Origin: Paralvinella palmiformis
Lineage: Eukaryota; Annelida; Polychaeta; Terebellida; Alvinellidae
DNA: 64,000 bases
Reading direction: 5' to 3'
NCBI GenBank assembly: GCA_025642065.1
Contig: JAODUP010000188.1
Location: 600,501-664,500, forward strand
The position numbers and the translations under genes are program-made. This document shows positions 1-11,804 of this stretch, in pieces. Below the pieces are notes generated by a model that did no database searches, was not told the DNA's origin, and was given only the letters and a program-made list of their open reading frames with translations. Numbering within the stretch: position 1 is the first letter of the stretch; each line of letters starts with the position of its first letter.

Positions 1-1244
1 TCTCTGACAGATACTTGTCTACACCTGGGTAACTGAATTCTATCGCTGAAAATGATTCTGAAACAAATTTGCGAAGCTTCTTAAAACGAAGGGTGATGGT
101 GTATTTAAAGATGTGATGAATATGCTTGTTACAGCTGTTACACACACGCACACACACACACACACACACACTCTCTCTGTGTGTTGTACGTGTGTGTGCG
201 CGCACCCGTGCCCGTCTGTTTTTCTGCCTATCTGTAGAATTATAGGAAGTTTATGAGAAAATATACTAACTCTGAGAGTTATATATATATTTGATTATCA
301 TTTGTACAAATTCATACTGGTGTAATTAATGCTATATTCCTGCTCTATTCCCGTCTTAGCACATAGAATTGTTTATTTCATTGGTTTTTTTAAGGTCAGC
401 ATCACAACATATCTGCTAAACCCAGAGAACATACCATGTTTTTCCAGGTGGTGCATCTTCGAGGAATTTAATAATATAGCAGTCTGAAACCCACAAACAA
501 TTACATACACACCATCACTTATACGGTGTACAAAATTTCCACACTGCCATAGAAAAATTAATTTAATGGTACTAAAGGACAGAATTTAAACCAGAAAATC
601 AGTTTGTTTCATAACAGATGATAACACTAACTCCATAATCATCAAAAGGGAGATAAAAAAAATTTATAAAACATTTAACTTGATAAATGAACAAAACAAA
701 TCAATGTATCATTGACAATTTACTGAAATGTTACCGTAGTTCAGATGCTGATGAGAAGACTTAGACTTTGAAAACTAATGAACCTAATCATTTAGCCAAT
801 TTCTTCAGTGACATACATAAGAAGGAAGGTATATAGCAAAATTAATTAAAAAAATTATGCTTGGAGTCTACACTAGCACTTCATCACTGTCAGTGTCTAT
901 AATTAAATCAAATTAGGCAATGTTTAAAATAATAATTCGGCAAAACATATGGGTATTATTTTAAAAACAAATGCCCATCTGACTTGTTGGCATATTTCAT
1001 AAATCTGGTTGTATCAAAATTCACTGGCAACAAACAAAGTCAAAATAATCACATTAATTGGCTGCCAAAGAAAGTTGGCCAGAAGGAAGTTCTGATTTAA
1101 TGTCAGCCACAAGTTTTTATTTTAGAACACAGAATATTACCAAACACATACAGAATAGAATATAACAATAACAACACAAAAATTTATGATAAAATTGGAG
1201 ATTATCAATATAATAGGAAAACAAACCAGCCAAGACAACAAAAC
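1..1244. other. No gene seen; AT-rich non-coding
   Basis: I see no coding exon, tRNA or transposon terminus here. A (CA)n stretch followed by a GT-rich stretch lies around 141-200. The rest is AT-rich unique-looking sequence. Confidence 0.6.
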
Positions 1245-1385
1245 GTTTAGTTATTGTACTGAATAATGTGTTATTGTTATAGTTCTGTTTAAAGTTTAGT
1301 TATTGTACTGAATAATGTGTTATTGTTATAGTTCTGTTTAAGGTTTAGTTATTGTACTGAATAATGTGTTATTGTTATAGTTCTG
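1245..1385. repeat. 49-bp tandem repeat, about 2.9 copies
   Basis: Three copies of a 49-bp unit begin with gtttagttattgtactg at 1245, 1294 and 1343. The third copy stops after about 43 bases. Copies are almost identical, which indicates recent duplication. There are no spacers, so this is a short minisatellite and not a CRISPR-like array. Confidence 0.9.
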
Positions 1386-1507
1386 AGGCCACCTCAATGG
1401 CCTAAAAAACACTTTACATACTGTAAAATATTGCTTTGGCCGTAACAATTCATTTCAATCAAGATCATCAAATACAATATGTGTTCGAAGACAATTAACC
1501 TATGTCA

Positions 1508-1595
1508 GAAGGATGTTTCATCTTCCACTTCGCTTCATTACCTCTGGGTGTCGCTGGGCCCATATAGCGACCATAAGTGGCCATAAAACAGCAAT
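1508..1595 (+). mobile_element. SINE-A fragment (body only, tRNA head missing)
   Basis: The sequence from ggatgtttcatcttcc to ccataaaacagcaat matches the 3' body of the SINE-A family seen intact elsewhere in the window. The tRNA-like head is absent, so this is a 5'-truncated or decayed copy. Confidence 0.75.
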
Positions 1596-2232
1596 ATTTA
1601 CATTTTACATTGTTATAGTTCAGAAGCAATCTTTAAAAACAGGAAACTTTCTCCCCCAACTAATTAACCAAAGCATAAAGTTCCTTCCTAGGATTAGTAC
1701 GTTGAGAGGATGCAATAAGAAATTTATTGTAGGGTATGTCGAAATTTAATTTCTGGAGATGAACATACATAGATTTATGAAAGTTTCCTGACTATCAAGG
1801 GTATTCAAAAATGGCGTAGAGTAAATATTAAATTATGAAACACAGACAACATTGGCTCAAACGAAATGAACTTAAAAACTGAGATTTATTTTCATCTGAA
1901 CACTAACATAATTTATGTCCAATTCTTTTATTTACCGCACTGAGACATAACTATCCAATAAACCTGTCTTTATGAGTAATGCTATCTAGTGAAAATATTA
2001 CCCGACGGTCCAACTGTCTGGTAACCCGTTTTTATCATCAGCTATCAAAGAACAACATCACTTCGATTCTGTGCTGACTCTTCATGACCACTAAAAATGT
2101 CCACGGTCACGACGAAAACGTGATTCGTACAAAAAGGAGACACTCGTTAATTGTCAAATAAATTTGAATGCACCGATATCCCAAAGTTCCGACGAAGCAA
2201 GGCTGTTACGCCATTGTAAATACGGTCGGTCT

Positions 2233-2505
2233 CAAGTCAAATTAACACCAAAACAACTTTCCAAAATACTAGCCATTCCGAATTTGATACTTTTGGAAAG
2301 GTCAATATATATGCAAATCGCTCATTCATGCTCAACACGTGGTCGTGCATCAATCGGAACCATTCAAAGCCATCGTAGCGTTACCTCGAAAAGAAAGTGT
2401 TGACGTACTCAACTTACCCCATACCACACATCTATCTAGACAATGTCTAAACTGATATACTCAACAGTCGCAGTCTGCTAACTAGAGTATTTCCTAACCA
2501 TATCA
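2233..2505 (+). repeat. Unidentified repeat, inverted copy at about 47.4-47.7 kb
   Basis: This segment recurs in reverse complement at about 47395-47690, with near-identity over roughly 2300-2505. In both places a SINE-A abuts the same base. It contains tatata next to the octamer ATGCAAAT (about 2307-2320), a motif found in snRNA and histone promoters, but I recognise no RNA gene. It could be an older element that received the SINE and was then copied with it. Confidence 0.75.
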
Positions 2506-2700
2506 AAGGGGGCCTCCGTGTTCTAGCGGTAGCGTGTTGGACCACAGATCACACTACCAACCGTGTTCGAATCTCGGTGTGGGCATATCTGAAGGTTGTT
2601 TCCTCTTATACTTCACCTCATTACCTTTGGAGGTCGCTCGGCCCATTTAGCCTACCATGCGCACAAAAGTGCCCGTAAAACACCAATCAACATCAACAAT
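2506..2700 (+). mobile_element. tRNA-derived SINE, family A, with target duplication
   Basis: A tRNA-like head with an A box (gttctagcggtagcg) and a B box (gttcgaatc) is followed by the shared body ending in gcccgtaaaacaccaatca. A perfect 13-bp direct repeat, cctaaccatatca, flanks it at 2493-2505 and 2701-2713, marking a retrotransposition event. The head is a SINE promoter and not a functional tRNA gene: the acceptor stem does not pair and the body continues downstream. Confidence 0.92.
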
Positions 2701-2713
2701 CCTAACCATATCA

Positions 2714-4375
2714 CTACCGGGAAAAGGGGGCTATCAGAGAAGTGGCCCTGAATAAGATGATAATTTTTCCCTACTTTAGTCCATCAATAAAGATTATTGT
2801 CGTCATTAAAACGAGCCTTTCACGTTCTCTTTTATTATCATTTGTACAATGATGGATCGTATTTCGATACTGTACTTACTCCCATTGTAGATGACGGACT
2901 TTTGACATTTACACATTAACGTAATCATTAAATTTAATGTACACCTTCTTATCCATCGACGGTAATTATCTGCAGTCGATATATCCCCCTCCCCCTATGT
3001 TATGGGACGGCTGTATAGTTAAACCGACCAGTGGTTCGCTACATAATAAAAGTAATCAATCATCTTCACCCGGTAACAGCGCTGGTACACGGGGATGGAA
3101 TCGGTGAAGATATACTGTAAACTACGGACTGGCCTGGAACGGAAAACTACTTAAATCCACCCTCGGCTAACATAAACGGAACCAATACTCTGAAAGAAAA
3201 TCAAGCCTGGCAGAGCAACAACAGACCGGACTAATTTATCTCTTCGTTTATTCCGAAAAACTAAAACATGACAAGTTTCGACAACTTCCCATTTAAATCT
3301 GCGTGCGTATTTAATGCAGTGTCATAAAACTAAATTATATCCGGGTTTCTGCAGAAATTTAATAGAATTAATGTCGGGCTATTTTTTAATATGGTAACAA
3401 GATCAAATCCAGAGAGAATAAAATACTTGTCTATAACACGTATATGTATAACTAAAAATATACTTAATAAGTGTGTCTTATTGCCTGAATCCAATGAACA
3501 AAGATTGGACAATGATTAATATTTACGTCTCACCTGTTCTCAACAGCAAGCATTTGAAACGCATAAATACACTTTAAAGAAAAAACAATACTGAAAATGC
3601 ATCCTTTCATTATTCCACACATAGTAACGTTACAGTCTACTTAGTTTAATAATTAACAGATAATGACAGTGTTTAGTGCGTTTACTTAGTTGTAGTGGGA
3701 AATATTTAATATTTCTAAATGAAAAGAAATATTCAGATTCAATAGTAATTATCGATTTCATGATAATTAAATGTTAAAAAATAACAGCAAGAGTGCTCAT
3801 TCTCTTGTGGCTAACAACAACAACAACAACAATAATAATAATCTGTAACAATAAAATTCCTTATTACCTTACTTCTGTACACAAAGTGTTCAACGTATCA
3901 GCGCATTAACAACCGGTATGCCTATGTTCCAAGCCATAAAAGATGCCATCCAACTCCGTTATCTTATCTTAAAGTCTAAATTCATAGCACTTTCCTTAAC
4001 CGTTCCAGACTGCAATGTGTAAACGTTTACATAAAACCAACATTCGCCAGTGACCGGCTGATAAGACCTAATCAGATTTCACAATACAGTATATACACAC
4101 TGTATCAAGACTCTAAACTCAAGGTTACAACGTATTGTATAGCTACTCCACGTTCATGATGCTCGTAACAAAGCTGATGGGGGGAGGGAGTGTTTTCTTA
4201 GAAATGAAATAAACTAGTATCTGAGCTCAGTGGATAATGCGGCATGTTAAATACAAGAAGTACCTCGGTTAATGAGGCAGTGATTGTCGTGTTCATATTT
4301 GGCGCTGGTCTCATCGAAGGCACATGCCGGAATGAGGCTACTACCTAGGCAATGACATGATCAAGTAAAGTTTTT
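2714..4375. other. No gene seen
   Basis: This is AT-rich sequence with short low-complexity runs, for example (AAC)n/(AAT)n near 3815-3842. Open frames are short and resemble no family I know. Confidence 0.55.
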
Positions 4376-4379
4376 TATT

Positions 4380-4537
4380 GACAGCTATAACATCCCACAG
4401 ACAACGCTGAGATCAGATACCATGGCCGAGGGGTGGCTGCCTAAGGAAACACCCCACAAACACAACTCTGAGTCTAATTTGAACCCACAACCCGGAAATT
4501 TGCAGGGCAATGTTCTATCCACTGTACCATCGGAGTG
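4380..4537 (-). mobile_element. tRNA-derived SINE, family C
   Basis: On the minus strand a tRNA-like head starts near 4537 with an A box like tggtacagtggatagaac and a B box like gggttcaaatt. It is followed by a body containing gttgtgtttgtggggtg. The same body occurs at about 17.1 kb and 47.85 kb. I could not define a target duplication for this copy. Confidence 0.7.
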
Positions 4538-4696
4538 TTTTTACCAAGTCCTTTTTCCAAATCCTTTTTGAACTGAGTGAGTGAAAGAGTGTTAAGTTAT
4601 GTTTAGATTTGGTACTAGTCACACCCTGAACACAAGACCGACGAAGGGGGCTCTCGGGATGAGAGGGGGGGGGTGAAATAATCATACGAAATATGC

Positions 4697-5292
4697 CCAA
4701 GGCCTTGGGGTAGAGACCCCTGGGTGACGCCTATTGGACATAGCCACCCGGTGTTGACTTCTGTTCTGTCTTTATTGTTAATGGTGGTGTTTATAGGGGT
4801 CTTTGAGGAGAAGTGGTGTGTTAATGTCTGGTAGGAATGTTGATTTTCTTATAATCAATGCTGCTAGGTAATGATCTGGAAGTTTGTAGACTTCAGGGAG
4901 GAGATGCCCCTTTATTCTTCTTCGGTACATCGGGTGGGCTTCGCAGTTGAGCAGATTATGTACCGGATTGTAAGCTTGTTGACATTGAGGGCAGAGTGCT
5001 AGGGATGACGGACGGCTGAAGTTTCGTGTGTATGACCAGAAACGTAGTGGTCTGAGTTGGGTGTCGGCCTGTCTGTTGTTGAGAAAGTCATGCCCAACTA
5101 CAGTGGTGGTCTGGTACCAATACTTGGATGATGAGTGGTCTGTGTAGATCGATTCGAGTTTATTAAAGATGAATCTATCAATAAGATGGTTGAATGTGCC
5201 AGGGTATGTTCAGCATGTTCGATGACTTCTAGGCACGTAGCTTCGTTCGCAAGTTGCTTGGAACCCAGTGGAGGATTACTTGGATTCCATAC
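4697..5292 (-). mobile_element. 5'-truncated LINE (same family as the 53-56 kb LINE)
   Basis: Read on the minus strand, this matches the end of the large LINE. It has the last RNase H segment (motif SKQLANEA), the residues leading to the CCHC-like knuckle, and the 3' UTR with aacaccgggtggctatgtcc and aataggcg. Several frameshifts and stops are present, so it is dead. Its 3' UTR keeps a segment that the 53-kb LINE lacks but the SINE at 56.5 kb carries, which matters for the SINE/LINE tail argument. Confidence 0.88.
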
Positions 5293-5299
5293 CACCTGA

Positions 5300-6539
5300 G
5301 AGTTGATACCGCGTCAAGCTTTTGAAACAAACTGACTTATTCAAGTCAGAAGCAGAGTAAACCAGCATTACGCTATTGGAGTGGCAATACAGATGTCCTT
5401 TGGTAAATGAACCGTGACAGTTTATGGCATGTAATTATGGCCTTCATCCACATAATGAAAATAATAGTTTAAATGTTTTTATAATGGCAATATTTCGTAA
5501 TGACTGTGACTACCATCAAGCACGCATTAAAATGTATGTTTTTATACTCTGGTGTCATGAACATTGTTTGGGATACATAAATATAATGGAATCTCATTCC
5601 TTATTCCGTTTTACACAAAAACTGGATCAAAAACAGAACAATCTATTCCATGAGTGCAGAAGTAGGAGAACCTGACACCATGATCACAATAGAACAAAAC
5701 AAATAGTAAGAATTTTGAGAAGCCTTTGAATTCAAAACCCCCCAAAAAACAATGGACGCCAAACAGTCTCTGCATTTGCACGCTGAGCAGATATTACCTG
5801 ACATATACAAGTTCAAAGGTCAGACCAGGTTACAACTAACAGCAAGCAAACCTCCTTAAAAAGTGTCATTCGTAGTGAAAGAATACACAACGGCTAATTC
5901 ATCACGATATCTAATGCAGACATTCAGCAGACATTCAGTAGTGTGTGTGTGTGTGTGTGTGCATGTGTGTGCGTGCGTGTCTGCGTACAACAAAGAGTAA
6001 CTAAAATAATGATGATACTTACCTCGGAGACACTTGTCAACTGTCTGGTATAGCGCCATGGATTTGTGACAAGTTAGCACCAAGGGCCAATTCTCTAAGC
6101 CTACATTCAGATCGGCGCTCTATCTGATAGAGCTGACTCATTAATGACTCACTGTTGAACTAACACAGATTCCAACTGGCTGAGAGCAACAAGGCCGGAG
6201 TTAACAGGAAGCTGTCTGGATTGTCCACATGCGGTGATTTATAGTATCACTATTGCCTACGACTATCGCTCGCTTGGTTTTCAATTAGAAACGAGCAAAT
6301 GGTTCAAATGTTCCACAACTTGCCCGACTACAGGCACGATGTCCGGTCATTTTGCCTTCGCGTACAGTTTTTTAACAGGCTGAAGTGTCCGGTCTAGTGT
6401 CACAGCTCCTTTTACCCAGTGTCAACAGCCTCCAACATTGTTTATCTAAACCCTGGATTCGTCTAAGACAGAGACAGCTGGCAGGTTGGATGACCCTTAA
6501 CGTAACGTAATACTGTAAATACTGCACCCAGTAGGTGTT
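5300..6539. other. No gene seen; (GT)n microsatellite
   Basis: A (GT)n array lies at about 5940-5960. Nothing else is recognisable. Confidence 0.5.
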
Positions 6540-6553
6540 ATGTATGATATAGG

Positions 6554-6739
6554 TGCGGCGCCTCCGTGGTCTAACCGGTAGCGTGTTTGATCGCAAATCT
6601 CTACCACCTGAGTTCGAATCTCGGCTTTGGCATATCTGGAGGGTGTTTCAACTTTTACTTTGAAGGTTGCTAGGCCCATTTAGCCTACCATGTGCACAAA
6701 AGTGGCCGTAAAATATCAATCATCACCATTATCGTCATC
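6554..6739 (+). mobile_element. tRNA-derived SINE, family A, with 14-bp target duplication
   Basis: The SINE-A head (gcgcctccgtggtctaacc, B box gttcgaatctc) and body are present, the latter with a short internal deletion before gcccatttagcc. The perfect direct repeat atgtatgatatagg flanks it at 6540-6553 and 6740-6753. Confidence 0.92.
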
Positions 6740-6753
6740 ATGTATGATATAGG

Positions 6754-7004
6754 CATATGAAGGATACTCAATGAGTAGCCGTCAGACATAAAAACAACAC
6801 CAGTGAGTAAGTAAAACTTAACAACACGTCTACTACAAAATAGGTCATTTTAGTTACATTTTATAATACGCAGGAAGACACAATTGTAAAACATGTTGAC
6901 CATCTACATGCACGCTGACTACATCTGAAACAAAAAATCTATAAAGTGCCCATTAAAAGCGAACAATGGGACATTTCAGCACAAAGGAGTGGACCTATAT
7001 ACAG

Positions 7005-7038
<34 letters not shown>

Positions 7039-7779
7039 CAAATACGAAGAAGAGATAAAAGTAGCAAGTTACAAATCAGTGTCATTATATCTAATTACAA
7101 TCCTTTAAACTGGTGAATTCAAACAAATCCTAAATGCTTAGACAATGGAAAAAGATTGATGGATGAGATAATTCTGTATTTACCATCTCTAAAGTGCCAG
7201 CGTTATCTGATGATGTCACAAGAATAATACCCGGATTGAATACATCAAGATAGGTGGAGAGATAAGACATGTTTATTCTGCACTAAACAGCTGGACCATT
7301 TCGTAAACATAAACTAGCGTAATGTTTAAAAGGAGTATGTCAGAAGTACGGAGAAGTATGTCAGAAGTATGGAGAAGTATGTCAGAAATACAGAGAAGTA
7401 TGTCGGAATTCAAGGACATTTACAGGACTTCGAAAAATTGATTTGTTATTTTTCCAGGACGCGTGGGAACCGTGATAAATAGATGATTTGTATAATCAAT
7501 TGCCATCTCTCAATGATAGAGTCTGTGAGCTAACAACAAATTACATAAATTAAGACCAATATCAAATGTCGTTCAGTACAATCCATTTGTTTTCACTCCA
7601 TTTACTGCAATTGGATTGAAAAATCTTATTAACAAATGCTTGATGGCCCATATTTAACATGGGCCGTAAACTTGACAGCATAACTAACAACACCCACAGT
7701 CTGTGTGGCACAGGACTAACAAATGTTGTGCCACTGTTTCAATGATGTGGTCATTACACGCAGACCGCTTAGTTGGTGC
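6754..7779. other. No gene seen; (AG)n microsatellite
   Basis: (AG)n lies at about 7011-7036. A short run of related copies of gagaagtatgtcagaa lies at about 7335-7405. No coding signal was seen. Confidence 0.5.
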
Positions 7780-7793
7780 TAGTGGATTAATGA

Positions 7794-7981
7794 TGATTGC
7801 TGATGATTGATGTTTTACGGCCACTTTTGTGCACATGGCAGGCTAAACGGGCCGAGCTACTGGAGGTAATGAAGCGAAGTCGAAGATGAAACACCCTTCA
7901 GATATGCCCACCCCGAAATTCGAACTCAGGTGGTAGTGATCTATGGTCGATCGCACTACCAACTAGACCAGGGAGGCGCCC
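7794..7981 (-). mobile_element. tRNA-derived SINE, family A (minus strand)
   Basis: This is a full-length SINE-A on the minus strand, head at the right (ggaggcgcc) and 3' tail at the left. The imperfect target duplication is tagtggattaatga (7780-7793) against ttggtggaataatga (7982-7996), so the copy is older than those with perfect repeats. Confidence 0.88.
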
Positions 7982-7996
7982 TTGGTGGAATAATGA

Positions 7997-9470
7997 AGGG
8001 CAATCATTTAGATTTGGAACCTTACGACAGGTCATAATCCCGGAGAGAGCTTTTATTGTGCCACTAATAGCAGAAGAATGTATATCATGTGAAAGATGTA
8101 GTCAATTTGCTCTAAGGTGGCTGATCAACAAATAAATCTTTGTGATTAGTGTGATCAAGCTGGCGATAAAATTTCTCTTTCTGTTCATATGGCATATACG
8201 AAATTACTAGCCAATTTTAGGTTAACCTGGCTTTGCAATTAAAACAAACAAATCTGATATATTCATATGCATTTTAGTTCTGCATGATAAACAAACTTGA
8301 AAACTGCAATATGTTCATTAAACAATGCTATTCGGGCAAGCCGTCATCCACATCTATTTAAAGACATTTCTTGTTACAAACTAACCGCGTGGAATACAAA
8401 AACTTACCTCAATCACATTGTCATTTATATTCTAGAGATAAATTATTCCACAAGATGGTAAATACACAGGTTCCTCTTACGATATATAAGAATTTTCAAC
8501 GGGAAAATACAAAACATGACCAACGTACAACATGATTAGTTAGTAACCTGAAAGATTCTATATGGCCTTTGGTAACCTAGCCAAACCTTGGAAATACGGC
8601 AACGGTATTATGGAGCAAAACGATGGATCACGATTTGGAGCACTACATATAGTGTTTACTTTGAGAAAAATAATTTATTAATCCAGCTGAATTTGGTTTT
8701 ATGAAATTATGATCAAAATATGATATTATAGCTAGACATCTTTTCTGCATCTAAATTATACATTTTAAACGTATTATATTGAAAATACACATGCATGCTA
8801 TTTATGTTCTGGCAATTGAATGTGTGTGTTTTAAAATATATTATATATGTCAGAACATCAGCGCCTAGATATCCTTTAAAGTCTATACCGCCTTAAATAT
8901 AGACATAAATAAATTTATATACATGAACCTAAATATTACAAAAATCTCCACCTCCACCCATCAATACATACGTAGAACTATATATACGTCTGGGCTACTC
9001 ATCATCTCAACTACTCCGTTTTTCGTACGTGATAAATGTGTCACGTCCACAGAGAAGCGGTTATATACATGCTACGTACAGGCTACGTACACACATACAA
9101 AAGTACTATTTGACACCACAGCTCACAGTAAATAACGCGTCCCTGTGATTCAATGATTAGTTAATACATATACAAGATAAGTACTTTAATACCACAGTTC
9201 ACATTCATCATTAATTTGCTGTGGTTCAAAAGAAACCTATACATAAGAACATGTCGACACCACATATATGTGTGTATGTGTGTGTGTGTGGACATATTAT
9301 ATGTACAACCGCGCCACGAGCATTGGCACATACGCGTGTTTATATTACATCCATTTATTGCTATTCTGTGATTTTTATTAGTACAACGTGTCTTCTTCTG
9401 AATCCTAATACCAAAACTTCCACCTTACCAGGGTGGATTGAGAAAAACATTTACAAATAGGTTCCGCGCG
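7997..9470. other. No gene seen
   Basis: This is AT-rich DNA with short open frames only. I found no recognisable exon, RNA gene or element terminus. Confidence 0.5.
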
Positions 9471-9507
<37 letters not shown>

Positions 9508-9511
<4 letters not shown>

Positions 9512-10796
9512 ATTTTGTAATTGAGTAGAAGTCGAAGTAAGCCTCTTCAAAACTACTTGAGTAGAAGTAGTCAACTTGTAAACATCTATTTGAGTAAAAA
9601 GTAAAACTATTTACTGAAAGTAAATGAAGTAAAAGTAGAAGATAAAATGTATTGTAACACAAAAACTAATATACAAGATATAAGAAACTTCACAGGCGTG
9701 CACATGTGCTGCCACCTTGAGTTAACTGAACAAAGCTCTTATTGGGGTGAAGTCAAAGACCGTTTATAAAAAAACGTGTTACTTCGCGTTTTAACATCGG
9801 GCGCCATTTTAAATTCAAGGAGGGCAGGGACCCTAGCGGCCGGTGGCAGGTTGTCACGGACAGCACCCTTCGTTAACATGGCGCCTGCTGGTGAAGTTAT
9901 GCCCAGCTGCACTGAACAAGCACTCGCATGCAGGCTAGCTGGCAGGGGAGTGTTTGTTTCGAAGAACAGCCGCTTGATAAGTTGCCATGCCGCGACTGTC
10001 ATCGTCTCTGTAGATGTACTCGCCAGATACTCATCAAGCTGCGTTTGAGCTATTGAATTGTCGCGCTTTTTAACAAAGAATTCGCCATCTTCATCCGAAT
10101 GGTCTGATGCCTGCTCATCTGGTGTTGCCTCCTGCGTTGCAGTCATGCCCTGCTTGATGAAACATCGTTGATTATATATGGCCACGGGTGTTGTCCCGGA
10201 CCCACTTCACCATCGGCGCTTTCGACTTTGCTATCCACATTCACGTCCGTCATAATCACTATAGAATTCAAACTGATCCCACTGAATCCGGAACGCGAAT
10301 ACGGTCGTGATTGGACAGTATTAATAACGCTTGTCCTGCCAAATAGATGGGTGGCCTCTGTGATCTAGTTGGTAGCGCGTTTGACCACAGATCACTACCA
10401 TCTGTGTTCGAATCTCGACGTGGGCATATCTGAAGGGTGTTTAATTTTTTACTTCACTTCATTACCTTTGAATGTTGCTCCGCCCATTTAACCTAACACG
10501 TGCACAAAGGTGGCCTTATAACATCAACAAATCATCAATCACCTGTCAAATTGATTTCACCTGGCGATTAAAATGAAACATTCCCGGATGGAGGGTCGAC
10601 TTCGGGCGACTTAACTTATAACTAAAAAAGCAACGAAAATATCTCGAAGTAACTGAAAGTAACGAAGTAAAAAGTAGCGTTACCGCAACTAAAATTACTT
10701 CGTTACATGTAAAAGTAGCTAATTAAAATCTTACTTCGTTACTTCTAGTTACTCGAAAAAACTGCTCAAGTATTTTTACTTCGTTACATGCCACTC

Positions 10797-10799
<3 letters not shown>
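9508..10799 (-). pseudogene. Decayed hAT-type DNA transposon with transposase C-terminus
   Basis: The right edge reads acttcgttacatgccactcctg. On the minus strand this starts as CAGGAGTGGCATGTAACG and runs into many variants of agtaacgaagtaa, the terminal style of hAT elements. A minus-strand ORF (9739-10185) holds the C-terminal dimerisation segment of hAT transposases: LDEYLASTSTETM, then W and the ETNTPLPAS motif. After a frameshift the expected CLFSAAGHNFTSRR segment appears in another frame. The left end shows similar agtaag-rich DNA but no clean inverted repeat. A SINE-A interrupts the element. It is inactive. Confidence 0.8.
10349..10541 (+). mobile_element. tRNA-derived SINE, family A, inside the hAT remnant
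   Basis: Head, B box (gttcgaatctc) and body match SINE-A with several substitutions. The imperfect target repeats are cctgccaaatagat (10335-10348) and cctgtcaaattgat (10542-10555). The insertion post-dates the hAT element it splits. Confidence 0.87.

Positions 10800-10872
<73 letters not shown>
10799..10872. repeat. (CA)n microsatellite
   Basis: About 36 uninterrupted CA units directly abut the hAT terminus. Confidence 0.97.
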
Positions 10873-10875
<3 letters not shown>

Positions 10876-11753
10876 GTGTTTATTGACATGTTACAGTGAT
10901 AACTGCCATTATTCCTACACTTTTGTTTTCTTCACGTCCTGTATTTCTACAGAAACGAAACAAATATTTGATTTACAAAAAATTAAAATACGTTTAAAAA
11001 GGTTATGGTAAATAGCATTTACATTATTGCCATTTGGACTGAATGCAGCGATACTGTCATGTTGTTTATTGTTGTTGTTGTTGTTGTTGTTGTTGTCATT
11101 TATGACCTTCATACTAATCGATTTACGGGCGATGCGTTTCTTACCCTCAGAGTCAGCGGCATCTAAATTATTTCACTCAAAGAGACGATTCTCACGAGTT
11201 GATGTATTTTCAACATTCCGATTACTATGATGTCCCTCGGTTGCCACCAATGAGGTGATTACGGTAAGCATCATGACTCCATCAGCAATGATAGCTCAAG
11301 TAGGTTTGCTCTATATGACAGGATTCTTTTCCATTAAGAAGCGACAGTCTGATCATTTTCCCGACCAGGTCAGATTTTTCGCACTTATCGTTGTATTACG
11401 GTCACGTTTCTGTCGTTGGATAGATTTCCCCGATGACGTCAACACAAACTGATGTACTCAAGATAAAATACGTTAAGTGTGTCATATTTGATTTCCGACG
11501 TGTAAAGTATATCTACGAAAGATGGAACTTCGAACTGACTTCGGTCCGAGGCGTATATATTATATATAATATATAACATGATTCACTGGACGAACGTGTA
11601 CTTACTATCACTGGAAAACATCAAATTTAAAATAATTGGTTGGAATAAACACCACACACACACAGAGAGAGACAGACAGATACAACTGCACATTAAGAGA
11701 AGCTTCGTCATAGTAAAATAATCCATGATATCAGATTTCAACCCTAGGAATTG

Positions 11754-11804
<51 letters not shown>

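Noticed and set aside
1245..1385. CRISPR-like regular repeat
   Set aside because: It is a direct 49-bp tandem repeat without spacers, in a eukaryotic context.
2164..2403. 79-residue ORF in the repeated segment
   Set aside because: The inverted copy at 47.5 kb has indels relative to it and the frame is not maintained.
9776..10048. 90-residue plus-strand ORF
   Set aside because: It is the antisense shadow of the decayed hAT transposase.
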